DNA from: Thermoleophilaceae bacterium
GTDB taxonomy: Bacteria > Actinomycetota > Thermoleophilia > Solirubrobacterales > Thermoleophilaceae
Direction: 5' to 3'
Assembly: GCA_013813135.1 (NCBI GenBank)
Contig: JACCSF010000204.1
Coordinates: forward strand, 1-13,020
Length of the DNA stretch: 13,020 nucleotides
This document shows positions 13,005-13,020 of the stretch, one piece after another. The notes beneath the pieces were generated by a model that searched no databases, was not told where the DNA came from, and worked only from the letters and a program-made list of their open reading frames with translations. The translations under genes were made by a program, and so were the position numbers. Every line of letters starts with the position of its first letter. Position 1 is the stretch's first letter.

Positions 13005-13020
13005 GGCTGTTGCACAAACC
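13005..13020. mobile_element. Possible insertion-sequence terminus at window edge
   Basis: GGCTGTTGCACAAACC resembles the terminal repeats of several IS5/IS4-superfamily elements (for example the GGCTTTGTTGCA-type ends of the IS903 group). The matching end, any target duplication and a transposase would have to lie outside the window, so this is only a lead. Confidence 0.25.

Larger units (their letters stand above)
12792..13020. other. Right-end non-coding region rich in inverted repeats
   Basis: No convincing gene follows the SDR stop. The 229 bp include a 12-bp palindrome and two strong hairpins with related arm sequences, ending in an IS-terminus-like string (see separate entries). A minus-strand open frame from 13017 runs through the hairpins and antisense into the SDR gene; it is Arg/Pro/Ser-rich without motifs, so I treat it as spurious. 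Confidence 0.5.

Noticed and set aside
12523..13017. 164-codon minus-strand open frame at the right end
   Set aside because: Passes through two perfect hairpins and antisense into the SDR gene; composition and lack of motifs mark it as spurious.
1..13020. CRISPR array, tRNA, rRNA, phage or defence-system genes
   Set aside because: No spaced direct repeats, cloverleaf, rRNA-like blocks, integrase, nuclease or helicase signatures were seen.

Overview
The window is very GC-rich, with strong G/C preference at third codon positions and long open frames on both strands. Protein styles point to a high-GC actinobacterium: an actinobacterial-type succinate-semialdehyde dehydrogenase, an alpha/beta-hydrolase fused to a class III cyclase, a SpoIID/LytB protein with its GHGIGMSQYGA block at the N-terminus, and SGNH proteins beside an MBOAT acyltransferase. 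My best guess is Thermoleophilia/Solirubrobacterales; this is an inference from protein style, not a search result.

Left part (1-6889), cell envelope. The tail of a GH31-like glycosidase (+, to 430) meets, tail to tail, a minus-strand pair: an MBOAT O-acyltransferase (2882-1491) and a membrane-anchored SGNH/DUF459-like protein (1494-427), joined by a TTGA stop/start overlap. Starting inside the 5' end of the MBOAT gene and pointing the other way is a small secreted SGNH protein (2855-3520). It converges on a second minus-strand unit: SpoIID/LytB (6889-5519), a second secreted SGNH/DUF459-like protein (5522-4311) and a Tyr-phosphatase3-type protein (4314-3604), joined by two GTGA overlaps. The two large SGNH proteins are clear paralogues sharing an unusual Cys-Cys-Gly block. 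By analogy with Pat/Alg-type systems, I read the left half as a possible wall-glycan or polysaccharide O-acylation / de-acylation and glycan-trimming locus.

Middle (6929-8292), signalling. A minus-strand alpha/beta-hydrolase plus adenylate/guanylate cyclase coding region is split by a frame change near 7424-7434. Its hydrolase domain has lost the nucleophile Ser (now Leu) and apparently the catalytic His (now Asn), so it looks like a ligand-binding pseudo-enzyme. It lies 39 bp upstream of spoIID on the same strand and could lead that operon.

Right (8332-12791), metabolism. A 547-aa ThDP enzyme annotated by resemblance as acetolactate synthase is coupled by an ATGA overlap to a succinate-semialdehyde dehydrogenase. 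This is the layout of the cyanobacterial 2-oxoglutarate decarboxylase / SSADH bypass of the TCA cycle, and I think that role is more likely than branched-chain amino acid synthesis. After a 423-bp gene-free stretch comes an SDR oxidoreductase. The last 229 bp hold no convincing gene but contain a perfect 12-bp palindrome, two related strong hairpins and, at the very edge, a sequence resembling an insertion-sequence terminus.

No tRNA, rRNA, CRISPR array, integrase or transposase gene was recognised.
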